Shown here: positions 8,128 through 17,228 of the stretch, piece by piece | Position numbering within the stretch: the first letter of the stretch is position 1 | Layout of the letters: every line of letters starts with the position of its first letter | Assembly: GCF_003994485.1 (NCBI RefSeq) | Contig: NZ_RZNJ01000003.1 | Coordinates: forward strand, 248,525 to 312,524 | Direction: 5' to 3' | Origin: Arsenicitalea aurantiaca | GTDB lineage: Bacteria; Pseudomonadota; Alphaproteobacteria; Rhizobiales; Devosiaceae | Length of the DNA stretch: 64,000 bases | Position numbers and translations under genes: made by a program | Notes under the pieces: model-generated | The model's database searches: none | The model's input: the letters and a program-made list of their open reading frames with translations, nothing else | Told to the model about the DNA's origin: nothing

Positions 8128-8721
8128 TCAGCCTCTCGTGTCGAAGCCCACCCAGATCACGATGTTCTCGCCGCCCACATAGGGAATTGTCACATTCTCG
8201 ACGACCTTGACGAACTCTTCGGACTGGTTCGGCGGGGTGATCGCAACCGGAATGTCGTACTTCTCTGAGAAGACCGCGACCTCGTCACGCTCCACAGCAA
8301 ATCGCAGGGGCAATGTCGCGCTGCTCTGGTTGCCCGCAGGACCCTGGAGGAAGCGCCCGACCACGCCCATGCGGACGGTGATCTGACCGTTGGAGACGAC
8401 GCAGTTGCGGCTCTGCCGATCGATGACGGCCTGATACTGCAGGTCCCGCGCATTGCCGACCTGGCCGCTGCCATAAGAGAACAATGCTTCCCCGCCCGGC
8501 CGCACACGGATCGGGGGACATTCGGTCGCGATGGCTGGCAGTGGCGGCGTGGCCTGGGCCAGCTCGGCCTGGGTCGGGCTCGCATTGGCGAATTGCTGGC
8601 TCGTGCTCGTTCCACCGCCACCGATCATGTTGCCCATCGAACAACCCGCAAGCAACATTGCGGCGAGGCCAAAACCACCGACACGCACGACTGCATCGAG
8701 CTTTGAGATCGTCAGCATCAT
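8128..8721 (-). CDS. Hypothetical lipoprotein
   Basis: A 197-residue predicted lipoprotein I cannot assign to a named family. From the ATG at 8721 (site AGGGGAAAAG upstream) it has a signal sequence ending in the lipobox LLAGC (Cys27). A low-complexity Gly/Ser/Thr stretch follows, then a globular domain with YQAVIDRQSRNCVVSNGQITVRMGVVGRF and a C-terminal beta-rich part with VTIPY. An upstream in-frame start would destroy the signal sequence. It follows the peroxiredoxin gene by 19 bp and may be cotranscribed with it. Probably periplasmic or membrane-anchored. Confidence 0.7.
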   Translation of the reverse strand: MMLTISKLDAVVRVGGFGLAAMLLAGCSMGNMIGGGGTSTSQQFANASPTQAELAQATPPLPAIATECPPIRVRPGGEALFSYGSGQVGNARDLQYQAVIDRQSRNCVVSNGQITVRMGVVGRFLQGPAGNQSSATLPLRFAVERDEVAVFSEKYDIPVAITPPNQSEEFVKVVENVTIPYVGGENIVIWVGFDTRG

Positions 8722-8740
8722 CTTTTCCCCTGCGTCCGGA

Positions 8741-9244
8741 TCAACCCTGGCTGGCTTCCAGAGCGGTAAGAATCGAGGCCGCGCCGCTGGTCGTGACGCC
8801 CGGAGCGTCCTCGACATAGACCGCTTCGACCTTCCCGTCGCGCAACAGAAGCGCCGACCGCACGAAACGGTCGCCCATGCCGGCCTTGCTCAGATCCTTC
8901 TCCAGCCCCATGGCACGGGCGAGCTCGCCATTGCCGTCCGAGAGGAAGTCGATCTTGCCGAGCGCATTGGACGCTTCGGCCCAGGCGGTCACGACGTGAT
9001 AGTCGTTGACCGCGCCGCAGACGATGCGATCGACGCCCTTGGCCTTGATGGCGGCTGCATTGTCGATGAAGCCGGGAAGATGGTTCTTGTGGCAGGTCGG
9101 CGTGAAAGCGCCCGGCACGGTGAAGAACACCACCCTCCCCTCACCCAACAGGGCGGCGCTGTCGACATCCGACGCGCCTGAGGCACTGACATGCTTTACG
9201 GGTACGGAAGGAACGGCTTCACCGGGCTGGATCATGCTCACCAT
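8741..9244 (-). CDS. Peroxiredoxin, Prx5/AhpE-like type
   Basis: A thiol peroxidase of 167 residues that reduces hydrogen peroxide and organic peroxides, probably with glutaredoxin or thioredoxin. The peroxidatic cysteine is in VPGAFTPTCHKNHLPGF (Cys51), the Prx5 signature. A second cysteine in DRIVCGAVND (Cys76) matches the position common in this subfamily. No signal peptide is evident, so it is cytosolic. An alternative start at the second Met (9235) would shorten it by three residues. Confidence 0.92.
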   Translation of the reverse strand: MVSMIQPGEAVPSVPVKHVSASGASDVDSAALLGEGRVVFFTVPGAFTPTCHKNHLPGFIDNAAAIKAKGVDRIVCGAVNDYHVVTAWAEASNALGKIDFLSDGNGELARAMGLEKDLSKAGMGDRFVRSALLLRDGKVEAVYVEDAPGVTTSGAASILTALEASQG

Positions 9245-9301
9245 GGCCTTGTCTGTTATGATTGTTGTACACCGTAACCGAAGGTGCGGCGCGACCTTAA
9301 T

Positions 9302-10138
9302 TTATTGCCCAGCCCGCGTCGACTGCGCAGGGGCCACCCTGCGGGACATTTCGAAAGCCCCGGCCGGCGTGACGAAGGTTATGTTGATGGACTTGCCCTC
9401 CAAGCCCGCAGCATCGTGTTTGCCCAGCAATGGCAGGAGGACTAGGTTTCCATCGGGGCTTTTTTGCGGCGCACCGAACAATGGCCCGCGCGCGCCTGCA
9501 TCAACGATGATGGATTCTGGATCAATATCAGGGCTTTGCAGCGACACCGCGAGCGCGTCGTGACGCACGCTCCATTCCACGGGGCCGATCGCAGGGTGAG
9601 GCCCGGTCCAATCGATCGGGGTTTCCGCCATAGCCTGCCGGATGCGCAGCGCGCTCGCCCGATCCGGCGTCTCGAAGTCGACGGGAAGGCTTAGGCGCGC
9701 CTGGACGGGGACGCAGACGTCCGAGCAGATGCCCATCACCATCATCGCCTCGATCCGGACCGGGCCATCCGACAGCCGGACGCTGAATGGCAGAACGGTG
9801 TGCCCATAATAGACGTAATCGAGATAGCCGGATTTGGTATCGGCCAAGGGGTAAGGCCAGTGCACCTCATGGCCGCTTATGCCTAGGGACCCGGACAGGT
9901 CGAACTCGGTCGGTATGCCGGTTTCCCCGGGCACGCGCCAATAGGTCTTCACCCCTTCGGGCATGTCGATCTCGAGCGCGGCGCGCAGCGTGCCATCTGG
10001 CTCGCGGACGTCGCTTGCGATCAGACGCACCCGAACGTCAGGGGCCACCTCCTGCCAGTCGGACTGCCCCGCCTGCCCCTGAGTGGGCATCACGAGGGCA
10101 AGCAGAGCTAGGGCAGCGATCGGCATGGGTATGTGCAT
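9302..10138 (-). CDS. Secreted protein with DsbD N-terminal-like domain
   Basis: A 278-residue exported protein. The signal sequence MHIPMPIAALALLALVMP leads to a domain resembling the thiol-accepting N-terminal part of DsbD/ScsB, with the pair CSDVC in MVMGICSDVCVPVQARL. Such domains pass electrons to periplasmic partners. No membrane or thioredoxin domain is attached here, so the electron donor must be elsewhere. The start at 10138 has GGGGGA very close; the next Met (10126) has better spacing and is a real alternative. An upstream in-frame ATG at 10183 would put charged and polar residues before the signal sequence. Confidence 0.7.
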   Translation of the reverse strand: MHIPMPIAALALLALVMPTQGQAGQSDWQEVAPDVRVRLIASDVREPDGTLRAALEIDMPEGVKTYWRVPGETGIPTEFDLSGSLGISGHEVHWPYPLADTKSGYLDYVYYGHTVLPFSVRLSDGPVRIEAMMVMGICSDVCVPVQARLSLPVDFETPDRASALRIRQAMAETPIDWTGPHPAIGPVEWSVRHDALAVSLQSPDIDPESIIVDAGARGPLFGAPQKSPDGNLVLLPLLGKHDAAGLEGKSINITFVTPAGAFEMSRRVAPAQSTRAGQ

Positions 10139-10257
10139 GTCCCCCGATAGCCCACCAGGCGTTAAAGAAGAAGTCGCGTGCAATCAGGGCTTCGTGAACG
10201 CGCCACGCTATGCAGGGGCTGCCATCGCGGCCTAAAATGGAAGCGTTACCGAATGGA

Positions 10258-10845
10258 ATGAATGCGATGATCTCCCTCAAAGGCCAGTTTCTCGTCGCGA
10301 TGCCGGACATGGGCGACGAGCGCTTTCGCGAAACCGTGATCTACATGGTCGGGCATGGCGAGGAGGGGGCCATGGGGCTCGTCGTCAATCAGGAACTCGA
10401 GGAAATGCGCTTCGGCGACATTCTCGAGGAACTGGAGCTGGGCAAGCCTGAGGAGATCATCAACCTCCCCTCCCGGGTCCGTGAAAAGGTCGTGCTCCGC
10501 GGAGGCCCAGTGCAGAAGGGCCGGGGCTTCGTGCTGCACTCGCCGGATTACTTCCGCAACGGCAATTCCTATGCGGTCAGCGACGACATCTGCCTCACCG
10601 CCACGCTCGACATCCTCAAGTCCATCGCCTTCGAGGACGCGCCGACCGACGCACTGTTCGCGCTTGGCTATTGCGGCTGGAGCCCCGGCCAGCTCGAAGA
10701 GGAGATCAAGGCAAACGGTTGGCTCACCGTGCCTTTTTCGCGCGGGCTGCTGTTCGACCGACCTCTCGGCGAACGCTACGAGGCGGCGCTTGGCCAGCTC
10801 GGGATAACGCGGGCGAGCCTCTCGCCGGAGGCCGGGCACGGCTGA
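10258..10845 (+). CDS. YqgE/AlgH family protein
   Basis: A UPF0301 (AlgH) protein of about 195 residues. The N-terminal pattern ISLKGQFLVAMPDMGDERFRETVIYMVGHGEEGAMGLVVNQ is diagnostic, as are LRGGPVQKGRGFVLH and ALGYCGWSPGQLEEEI. The biochemical role is unknown; AlgH has been linked to alginate gene expression in Pseudomonas. Earlier in-frame ATGs at 10210 and 10237 exist, but family members start close to MNAMISL. The GGAAG at 10239 is somewhat far from the chosen start. It converges with the GGDEF/EAL gene. Confidence 0.88.
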   Translation: MNAMISLKGQFLVAMPDMGDERFRETVIYMVGHGEEGAMGLVVNQELEEMRFGDILEELELGKPEEIINLPSRVREKVVLRGGPVQKGRGFVLHSPDYFRNGNSYAVSDDICLTATLDILKSIAFEDAPTDALFALGYCGWSPGQLEEEIKANGWLTVPFSRGLLFDRPLGERYEAALGQLGITRASLSPEAGHG

Positions 10846-10857
10846 GGTGGCGTCCGC

Positions 10858-13737
10858 CTAGCGGGCGAACTGGGCCTGCAGTTTCTTGGTGAGCTCGGCG
10901 CCGCTCATGGCCGCGCCAAAGGCATAGCCCTGCGCATAATGGCAGTTAAGCGCCTGCAATCGCTCGATCTCTTCGAGGGTCTCGACCCCTTCGGCGATGA
11001 CCGCCAGATCGAGTTCGGCCGCCAGCGCCATGATCGAGCGCATGATCGGTACCTGAGTGTGGGACATGCCACTTTCATCTGAAATTTGCACAAAAGGTGC
11101 AGGAATTTTAATCGTGTCGAACGGGAAGCGGTGGAGGTAGGAGAGCGAGGAGTGCCCCGTGCCGAAATCGTCGAGCGCGAGACGCAGTCCGAGCGTCTTC
11201 AGCGCCGCGAGCATGTAGGCGGAGTGCTCGGGATTGGTCATTACCTGCGATTCGGTGATCTCGAGCTTCAGATGGCCCGCGACCGCGCGATTCTCCGAAA
11301 CGAGCGCACGCATGTCGTTCAGCAGGGTCTCGCTTGCGAGCTGGCTGGGGGACAGGTTGACCGAGATGAAGAAATCCTCGTCGAGCGGAAGCGTGTTCAT
11401 CCATTCCCGCGTCTGACCGGCTGCCTGCTCGAAGGCGAGCCGGCCGAGCCGTTCGATGAGGCCGGTACGCTCGGCGAGCGGCACGAACTCGTCGGGCGTC
11501 ACGACGCCGCGCTGCGGATGCTCCCAGCGCATGAGCGCTTCGGCGCCCGCGATCTGGCCGCTGTGGATATCCACGATCGGCTGGAACTGGACCTGCAGTT
11601 CGCCGTGGCGGAGCCCACGATCGAGATCCTCCTCGCTCGCACGGCTGTAGGCGGCAATCGAGCGGGCCGAGGCGCGATAGGCCTCGATACGGTCGCCGCC
11701 AAGGCGCTTGGCGTAATACATGGCCAGTTCGGCATCCCTGAGCACGTCGGGCGCGCTCGAGGGATTGCCGTCATATATGGTGACCCCGATCGAGGCGGTG
11801 AGGGACAGGTCGCGCTCGCCGAAATTGAACGGCGCCTTCAGGGCCTTGCGGATCTGTTCGGCAACTTCGGCGATCTTGCCCGCTGCCGGCTCGGACGAGA
11901 GGATGACGGCGAACTGGTCCCCGCCGAGCCGTGCCACGGTATCGAGCGGCCGCATGACACGGGCGATGCGCCGTGAAATGGCGAGCAGGACGGAATCGGC
12001 GGCCGCATGCCCGACCCGCTCCTCGAGATCCATGAACCGATCGATGTCGACGAGGAAGACCGCCGGCTTGATGCCGTTGGGCATGCGCGCCCGAATGAGC
12101 GCACGCTCGAGCCGATCGAGGAAGAGCTTCTTGTTGGGGAGGCCGGTCAGGCTGTCATGGACCGAATCATGAAGCAGCCGATCCCGGGAGGCGCGGTCTT
12201 CATTGACGTCCTGAAGGGTCCCGACGATGCGATTGACCTGCCCGTCGCCGCCAAGCACCGGCTTCACCCGCATGCGGAAGGTGCGGAAGCTGCCATCATG
12301 GGTCGCGATCCGCATGTCAGCGGAGACCTTGCCGCGCCGGAGTTCGACGAGGGTGTCGAAGGCGGTGCGGAACCGGTCGCGGTCATCGGGATGCACGCGG
12401 TCGAGCCAGCGCTTGATTGCGCCCCTCAGCGAACCCCGTCTTTCCCCGAGCCGCGTTGCGAGTTCGTCCGAGACCGTCACGCGGTCGCGTTCGATGTTCC
12501 AGTCGAAGACGAAATCGCCGCTGCCGGTCAGTGCGAGAGCCCGACGCTCGACTTCCGAGAGCGTGCCGATCGAAACCTGGTTCTCCGAGAAGGCGTGCTG
12601 CACGGTGGTGAAGCCAAGCAGCATGACGATGAGCACGAGCCCGCCGGCGACCGCGGGTTGGGCTACGTCATTTGAGACCTGCCCGGTGATCACCATCCAG
12701 CCATAGATGATCCAGGCCATGAAGATGATCCAGGTCGGCACGAGCAGCACGGCCCGATCATAGCCCCGCAGCGCCAGCAGAAGGATGAGGAAGAAGCCCG
12801 AGAGCGCAAGGAGGGCCAGCACGAGCCGCGCGACGGTTGCGGCGATCTCGGGCTGGAAGAAGGCGAAGGCAAAGAGCGCAAGAAAGACGACGAACAGCGC
12901 CAGCGCCAGATGGATGAAGCGCAGATGCCACCGGTGGAGGTTGAGGTAGATGAACAGAAACGCAAAGAGCGTCGTCGCTATCCCCGCCTCCGCCGCGGCC
13001 CTGAAGGGCTGGATGTAACTGTTCGATATCCTCAGCAATGGCCCGAGCACGCCGAAATCGATGAGCAGGTAGACGAGCACCGCCCAGGCAAAGGCCGCTG
13101 TGGCGGGAAATATGCCCCTGCCCTTCACCACGAACATGATGGTGAGAAAGACCGCCGCAAGGCTCGAGATGCCGAGCACCACGCCCCGGAAGAGAGTGAA
13201 GGAGTTGACGTAGTCCCGATAGGCGTCAGGCCGCCACATGTAGAGCTCTGGCAGGTCGTTTCCGGCAAGCTCGGCAACGAAAGTGACCGTCGCGCCGGGG
13301 TCGAGCACGACCTCGAAGACGTCCGCTTCGCGGTCGGTGGCGCGCACCGGACGGATACCGGCACTCGGGGTCAGGACACGGATTCGCTCGGCGCCCAGGT
13401 CCGGTCGGAAGATGCCCGATCCGGGCAGGCGAAAGAAGGGCGCGACTAGGAGGCGTTCGAGCTGCGCATCGGAATCATTGCGCAGGGCAAAGAGCGCCCA
13501 GCTCGGATTGGTGCCGTTCTGGGTCGCCAGCACCTCGATGCGCCGGATGATGCCGTCTTCGCCCGCCGCGGTGGACAGCTGCACGCGACCGTTCTCGCCG
13601 GCTACGACGTCGATTGCCGAGGTCAGGTTGACCGCGTTGACGTCCTCGGGAACCGTGATCACCTCGAAAGCGGAAGCAGGCGTGAGGCCCACCAGCGCGA
13701 GCATCAGGCACATCGCGAGGGTGATCAGATGACGCAT
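10858..13737 (-). CDS. Membrane-bound GGDEF/EAL c-di-GMP enzyme with PAS-like domain
   Basis: A multidomain signalling protein of about 959 residues. A signal sequence (MRHLITLAMCLMLALVGLTP) leads to a periplasmic beta-rich 7TMR-DISM-like domain (to about 175), then seven or so transmembrane helices (about 180-380). A PAS/PAC module (about 395-515) and GGDEF (about 525-690) follow, then EAL (about 700-955). The GGDEF active site reads RLGGDQF instead of GGDEF/GGEEF, so cyclase activity is doubtful. The EAL set looks complete: EALMRW, NLSPSQL, LEITES, DDFGTG, IAEGVET and QGYAFG. It is most likely a phosphodiesterase tuned by the degenerate GGDEF. A TTG nine bases upstream (13746) is an alternative start. 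Confidence 0.9.
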   Translation of the reverse strand: MRHLITLAMCLMLALVGLTPASAFEVITVPEDVNAVNLTSAIDVVAGENGRVQLSTAAGEDGIIRRIEVLATQNGTNPSWALFALRNDSDAQLERLLVAPFFRLPGSGIFRPDLGAERIRVLTPSAGIRPVRATDREADVFEVVLDPGATVTFVAELAGNDLPELYMWRPDAYRDYVNSFTLFRGVVLGISSLAAVFLTIMFVVKGRGIFPATAAFAWAVLVYLLIDFGVLGPLLRISNSYIQPFRAAAEAGIATTLFAFLFIYLNLHRWHLRFIHLALALFVVFLALFAFAFFQPEIAATVARLVLALLALSGFFLILLLALRGYDRAVLLVPTWIIFMAWIIYGWMVITGQVSNDVAQPAVAGGLVLIVMLLGFTTVQHAFSENQVSIGTLSEVERRALALTGSGDFVFDWNIERDRVTVSDELATRLGERRGSLRGAIKRWLDRVHPDDRDRFRTAFDTLVELRRGKVSADMRIATHDGSFRTFRMRVKPVLGGDGQVNRIVGTLQDVNEDRASRDRLLHDSVHDSLTGLPNKKLFLDRLERALIRARMPNGIKPAVFLVDIDRFMDLEERVGHAAADSVLLAISRRIARVMRPLDTVARLGGDQFAVILSSEPAAGKIAEVAEQIRKALKAPFNFGERDLSLTASIGVTIYDGNPSSAPDVLRDAELAMYYAKRLGGDRIEAYRASARSIAAYSRASEEDLDRGLRHGELQVQFQPIVDIHSGQIAGAEALMRWEHPQRGVVTPDEFVPLAERTGLIERLGRLAFEQAAGQTREWMNTLPLDEDFFISVNLSPSQLASETLLNDMRALVSENRAVAGHLKLEITESQVMTNPEHSAYMLAALKTLGLRLALDDFGTGHSSLSYLHRFPFDTIKIPAPFVQISDESGMSHTQVPIMRSIMALAAELDLAVIAEGVETLEEIERLQALNCHYAQGYAFGAAMSGAELTKKLQAQFAR

Positions 13738-13821
13738 CAGGTGCAAAACATTCCCGGGGCAGTGGCGGACGAAAAACCTTGGTATCGGGCTTTCCCAGGC
13801 GGGACAAGCGCAGATGCCAAG

Positions 13822-14439
13822 CTAGACGGCGAAGCGCGCAGGCGGCATGAGGCGGGCCTCGTAACGCTCCCGCGTCAACCCGAAGAGGACGTGATCGGCC
13901 CAGCGCCCGTCGATCTGCAGATAGTTCTCGGCATAACCTTCCTCACGGAATCCGTTCTTCTCGAGCACGCGGCGCGAGGGCTGGTTGTGCGGCAGGATTG
14001 CGGCATGGACGCGATGGAGGGCGAGAGTATCGAAGCAAAATGGAAGGACGAGCCCCACCGCCTCGCTCATCAGCCCCTGCCCTGCATGGGAGGCGGCCAT
14101 CCAATAGCCAAGCGTGACGCATTGGGCAGCGCGCCTGCGGATGTTGGAGAGGGTAATGCCGCCGACCAGCGGCGCATCTTCGCTGGCGCCCAGAAAGAGC
14201 ATGAAGCCGAAATCGGTGCCGGCCCGCGCCTCCTCGCGGCCACGCCGGAGCCGCTCGCTGAAGACGCGCGGGGCGAGGTCCGCCTCCGTCCAGCGCGGCT
14301 CGAAGGGCTTCAGGAAAGCGATGCTCGAGCGGCGCGCTTCGTACCAAGCCTGATAGTCGCGTGGCTGCGGGGCGCGAAGCACGATGCGCCTGCCTTGCAG
14401 CACCGGGGTCTCGTCGCGCAGGCGCCAGGGGGAGAACAT
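13822..14439 (-). CDS. GNAT N-acetyltransferase, RimJ/RimL-like
   Basis: A 205-residue GNAT protein related to ribosomal-protein N-acetyltransferases. Visible elements are RIVLRAPQPRDYQAWYEARRSS at the start, GGITLSNI and the acetyl-CoA segment ASHAGQGLMSEAVG. The usual N-x-x-S-x-x-x-x-x-x-x-x-GF pattern appears as NQPSRRVLEKNGF. The start at 14439 lies 4 bp after the M16 peptidase stop, so the two are probably translated together; longer frames would run back inside the peptidase gene. In related genomes this gene also follows the M16 peptidase. The true substrate is unknown. Confidence 0.88.
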   Translation of the reverse strand: MFSPWRLRDETPVLQGRRIVLRAPQPRDYQAWYEARRSSIAFLKPFEPRWTEADLAPRVFSERLRRGREEARAGTDFGFMLFLGASEDAPLVGGITLSNIRRRAAQCVTLGYWMAASHAGQGLMSEAVGLVLPFCFDTLALHRVHAAILPHNQPSRRVLEKNGFREEGYAENYLQIDGRWADHVLFGLTRERYEARLMPPARFAV

Positions 14440-14443
14440 CGGC

Positions 14444-15706
14444 TCAGGCGGTGAGGCGGGCCGCAATGGCCTTGTGGTCGGGAAGCCCCCCCACCGGCCC
14501 GATGCCGGCAAGCGACACGCGATCGGTCGTGAAGATCTGTCCTGCGATCTGGCGCACGCGCTCGGCCGTGATGCGGTTGATGCGTTCGACCGTCTCCTGC
14601 AGCGCGATCGGGCGCCCCCAGAGGATCTGCTGGCGCGCCAGCTGGCCCGCGCGCGAACTGGGGCTTTCAAGCGACATCAGGAGCCCGGCGCGGATCTGGT
14701 TGCGGACGCGAACCACCTCCTCGTCCGATATGGTCTCGACCGCATCGCGCAACTGATCGACGAGCACCGGAACCAGTTCGTTGACGGCTTCCCCGCCCGT
14801 GGACGCGGCGACCCCGAAGATGCCGCTGTCGGCGAAGGCCCAGTGGAAAGCGTAGACGGAGTAGCAAAGGCCCCGGCGCTCGCGGATTTCCTGGAAGAGG
14901 CGCGAACTCATCCCGCCTCCAAGGATCGAGGCGAGGATCTGCGCGGCGTAGAAGCCATCGGAATTGTAGGCCCGTCCCTCAAAACCCAGCACGAGATGGG
15001 CCTGCTCGTGATCGGACAGGAGGCGCTCCTCGCCCCCCACATAGTCGGCGCGGACAGGATCGGGGGCGCCGCCGCTGCGCAGGGTGTGGAAGCGGTCATT
15101 GGCGATGTCGACGAGCCGGTCGTGATCGACATTGCCTGCGGCGCACAGCACCATGCGATTGCCGACGTAGTTGCGCTCGAGATAGGCGCGGATGGCATCG
15201 GGCCCGAAGCTCTGCACCGAATCCACCGTGCCCAAGATGGTGCGCCCGATCGGCTGGCCGGGATAGGCGGCGGACTGGAAAAGATCGAAGACGTGATCGT
15301 CCGGGTTGTCGCGGGCCGCGCCGATCTCCTGGATGATCACCTGCTGCTCACGATCAAGCTCGCCGGCATCGAACAGGGAATTCTGGAGGATGTCCGAAAG
15401 CATGTCGGCGGCCAGCGTCACGTCTTCCTTCAGCACGCGGGCGAAATAGCCGGTGTGCTCGATGGAGGTTGCCGCATTGAGCTCGCCTCCAACGCTCTCG
15501 ATCGTCTCGGCGATCTCATAGGCATTGCGGGTGGCCGTGCCCTTGAACGCCATGTGCTCGAGCATGTGGGAAATGCCGTGCTCGTCGGGATTTTCGCTGC
15601 GGGAGCCGGCCTTGACCCAGATGCCCAGCGAAGCACTCTCGAGGTGGGGCATGTCGTCAGTCAAAACGGTCATGCCGTTGTCGAGCGTCGTGCTTCTGAC
15701 AGTCAA
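14444..15706 (-). CDS. M16 family zinc peptidase (mitochondrial processing peptidase-like)
   Basis: A 420-residue pitrilysin-family metallopeptidase resembling the beta subunit of mitochondrial processing peptidase. The zinc motif HxxEH appears as HMLEHMAFKGT, and the downstream glutamate lies in ETIESVGGELNAATS. The second, inactive homologous half follows (GLCYSVYAF, LESPSSRAGQLARQ). The start is TTG at 15706, overlapping the thrC stop as TTGA with GGAGGA upstream. It probably degrades peptides in the cytosol or periplasm; no signal peptide is seen. Confidence 0.94.
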   Translation of the reverse strand: MTVRSTTLDNGMTVLTDDMPHLESASLGIWVKAGSRSENPDEHGISHMLEHMAFKGTATRNAYEIAETIESVGGELNAATSIEHTGYFARVLKEDVTLAADMLSDILQNSLFDAGELDREQQVIIQEIGAARDNPDDHVFDLFQSAAYPGQPIGRTILGTVDSVQSFGPDAIRAYLERNYVGNRMVLCAAGNVDHDRLVDIANDRFHTLRSGGAPDPVRADYVGGEERLLSDHEQAHLVLGFEGRAYNSDGFYAAQILASILGGGMSSRLFQEIRERRGLCYSVYAFHWAFADSGIFGVAASTGGEAVNELVPVLVDQLRDAVETISDEEVVRVRNQIRAGLLMSLESPSSRAGQLARQQILWGRPIALQETVERINRITAERVRQIAGQIFTTDRVSLAGIGPVGGLPDHKAIAARLTA

Positions 15707-17109
15707 TGCAGGTCCTCCCCTGAGCGGGTGCGCGCCTTGATGAAGCGCTCGATCTCACCCTGGTCGTTGTCCAGAACGCTAAGGCGCTCCGGCCGTTCGT
15801 AGAGATCAGCCAACCACAGAGGCAGGGGCGGTTCAATGCCCGTCGCATCACGAACCGCCTCGGGGAACTTGGCCGGATGGGCGGTGGCGAGGGTGACCAT
15901 GGGCACGCCATCGCGCCGGGCGGTGCGCGCGACGGCGACGCCGACCGCAGTGTGAGGATCGAGCAGATACTCGGCAGACCGGTAGGTTTCGGCCATGGTC
16001 TGGCGGGTGGCGGGCTCATTGGTGGTGCCGGCCGCGAACTCGGCGCGGATCGCCGCCAGTGCGCCGAAGGGCAGATCAAAGCCACCCGACTGGGCAATGG
16101 CACCCATCAGCGGGCCCAGCGCATCGGGATTGCGCTCCACGGCCTCGAACAGCAGGCGCTCGAAATTGGAGGAAATCTGGATATCCATGGAGGGGCTGAT
16201 GGTGGGGTGCACGCCCTGGATTTCGTAGCGGCCGGTTTCGAGGGTGCGGGCGAGGATATCGTTGGCGTTGGTGGCGATCACCAGCTTGTCGATGTTGAGC
16301 CCCATGCGCTTGGCGGCGTAGCCGGCGAAAATGTCGCCGAAATTGCCGGTGGGCACGGTGAAGGAGACCGGGCGCAGGGGGGCGCCAAGCGACACCGCCG
16401 CGGTGAAATAGTAGACGATCTGGGCGACGATCCGCCCCCAGTTGATCGAATTGACGCCCGAGAGCCGCACATCCTTGCGGAAGGACGCGTTGTTGAAGAG
16501 CGCCTTCACGGTATTCTGGCAGTCATCGAACGTGCCGCGCAAAGCGATGTTGTGGACGTTGTCGTCGAGCACGCTCGTCATCTGCCGGCGCTGCACTTCG
16601 GAGGTGCGCCCCTCTGGATGCAAGATGAAGATATCGGTGTTGTCGCGGCCGCGGAACGCCTCGATCGCGGCCGAGCCCGTGTCGCCAGAAGTTGCCCCGA
16701 CGATCGTCGCGCGCTCGCCGCGCTCGGCGAGGATGTGGTCCATCACCCGCGCGAGGAACTGCATGGCGACGTCCTTGAAGGCGAGGGTCGGCCCATGGAA
16801 GAGCTCGAGCGCGAAATGGCCCGGCTCAAGCTCGACGAGCGGGGCCACCGAGGGGTGGCGGAACCCCGCATAGGCGTCCTCGATCATGGCGCGCAGCACG
16901 TCATCCTCGATCTCGCCGCCGACGAAGCGCGAGATGACGGCAAACGCCACTTCGGCATAGGGGCGGCCGGCGAAGCCTGCGATCTCCTCGAGCGACAGGC
17001 GCGGCCATTCGCGTGGCAGGTAGAGGCCGCCATCGCTCGCGAGGCCCGCAAGCACCGCATCGGAGAAGGACAGCACCGGCGCACGACCGCGCGTGGAGAC
17101 GAATTCCAT
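15703..17109 (-). CDS. thrC: Threonine synthase
   Basis: PLP enzyme converting O-phospho-homoserine to threonine, the last step of threonine synthesis. From MEFVSTRGRAP the product is 468 residues, the normal size. Visible elements are the N-terminal threonine synthase domain and GPTLAFKDVAMQF with the PLP lysine. Also present are GATSGDTGSAAIEAF and the phosphate-binding PTGNFGDIFAGY. A longer frame starts at 17172, but its extra 21 residues are Pro/Ala-rich and not family-like. It sits in the conserved oxidase-thrC-M16-acetyltransferase row. Confidence 0.95.
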   Translation of the reverse strand: MEFVSTRGRAPVLSFSDAVLAGLASDGGLYLPREWPRLSLEEIAGFAGRPYAEVAFAVISRFVGGEIEDDVLRAMIEDAYAGFRHPSVAPLVELEPGHFALELFHGPTLAFKDVAMQFLARVMDHILAERGERATIVGATSGDTGSAAIEAFRGRDNTDIFILHPEGRTSEVQRRQMTSVLDDNVHNIALRGTFDDCQNTVKALFNNASFRKDVRLSGVNSINWGRIVAQIVYYFTAAVSLGAPLRPVSFTVPTGNFGDIFAGYAAKRMGLNIDKLVIATNANDILARTLETGRYEIQGVHPTISPSMDIQISSNFERLLFEAVERNPDALGPLMGAIAQSGGFDLPFGALAAIRAEFAAGTTNEPATRQTMAETYRSAEYLLDPHTAVGVAVARTARRDGVPMVTLATAHPAKFPEAVRDATGIEPPLPLWLADLYERPERLSVLDNDQGEIERFIKARTRSGEDLH

Positions 17110-17228
17110 TGAGGGGATCACCGTAATTGCTGGGACGGGGGGCGCGGGCATCGGGGCCGCGTACCCGCTCAAGTCCGCTCATTGAGGTCGGCGCAAACTA
17201 GTCAATCATCGGTTAAAGGGCAAGTTGC

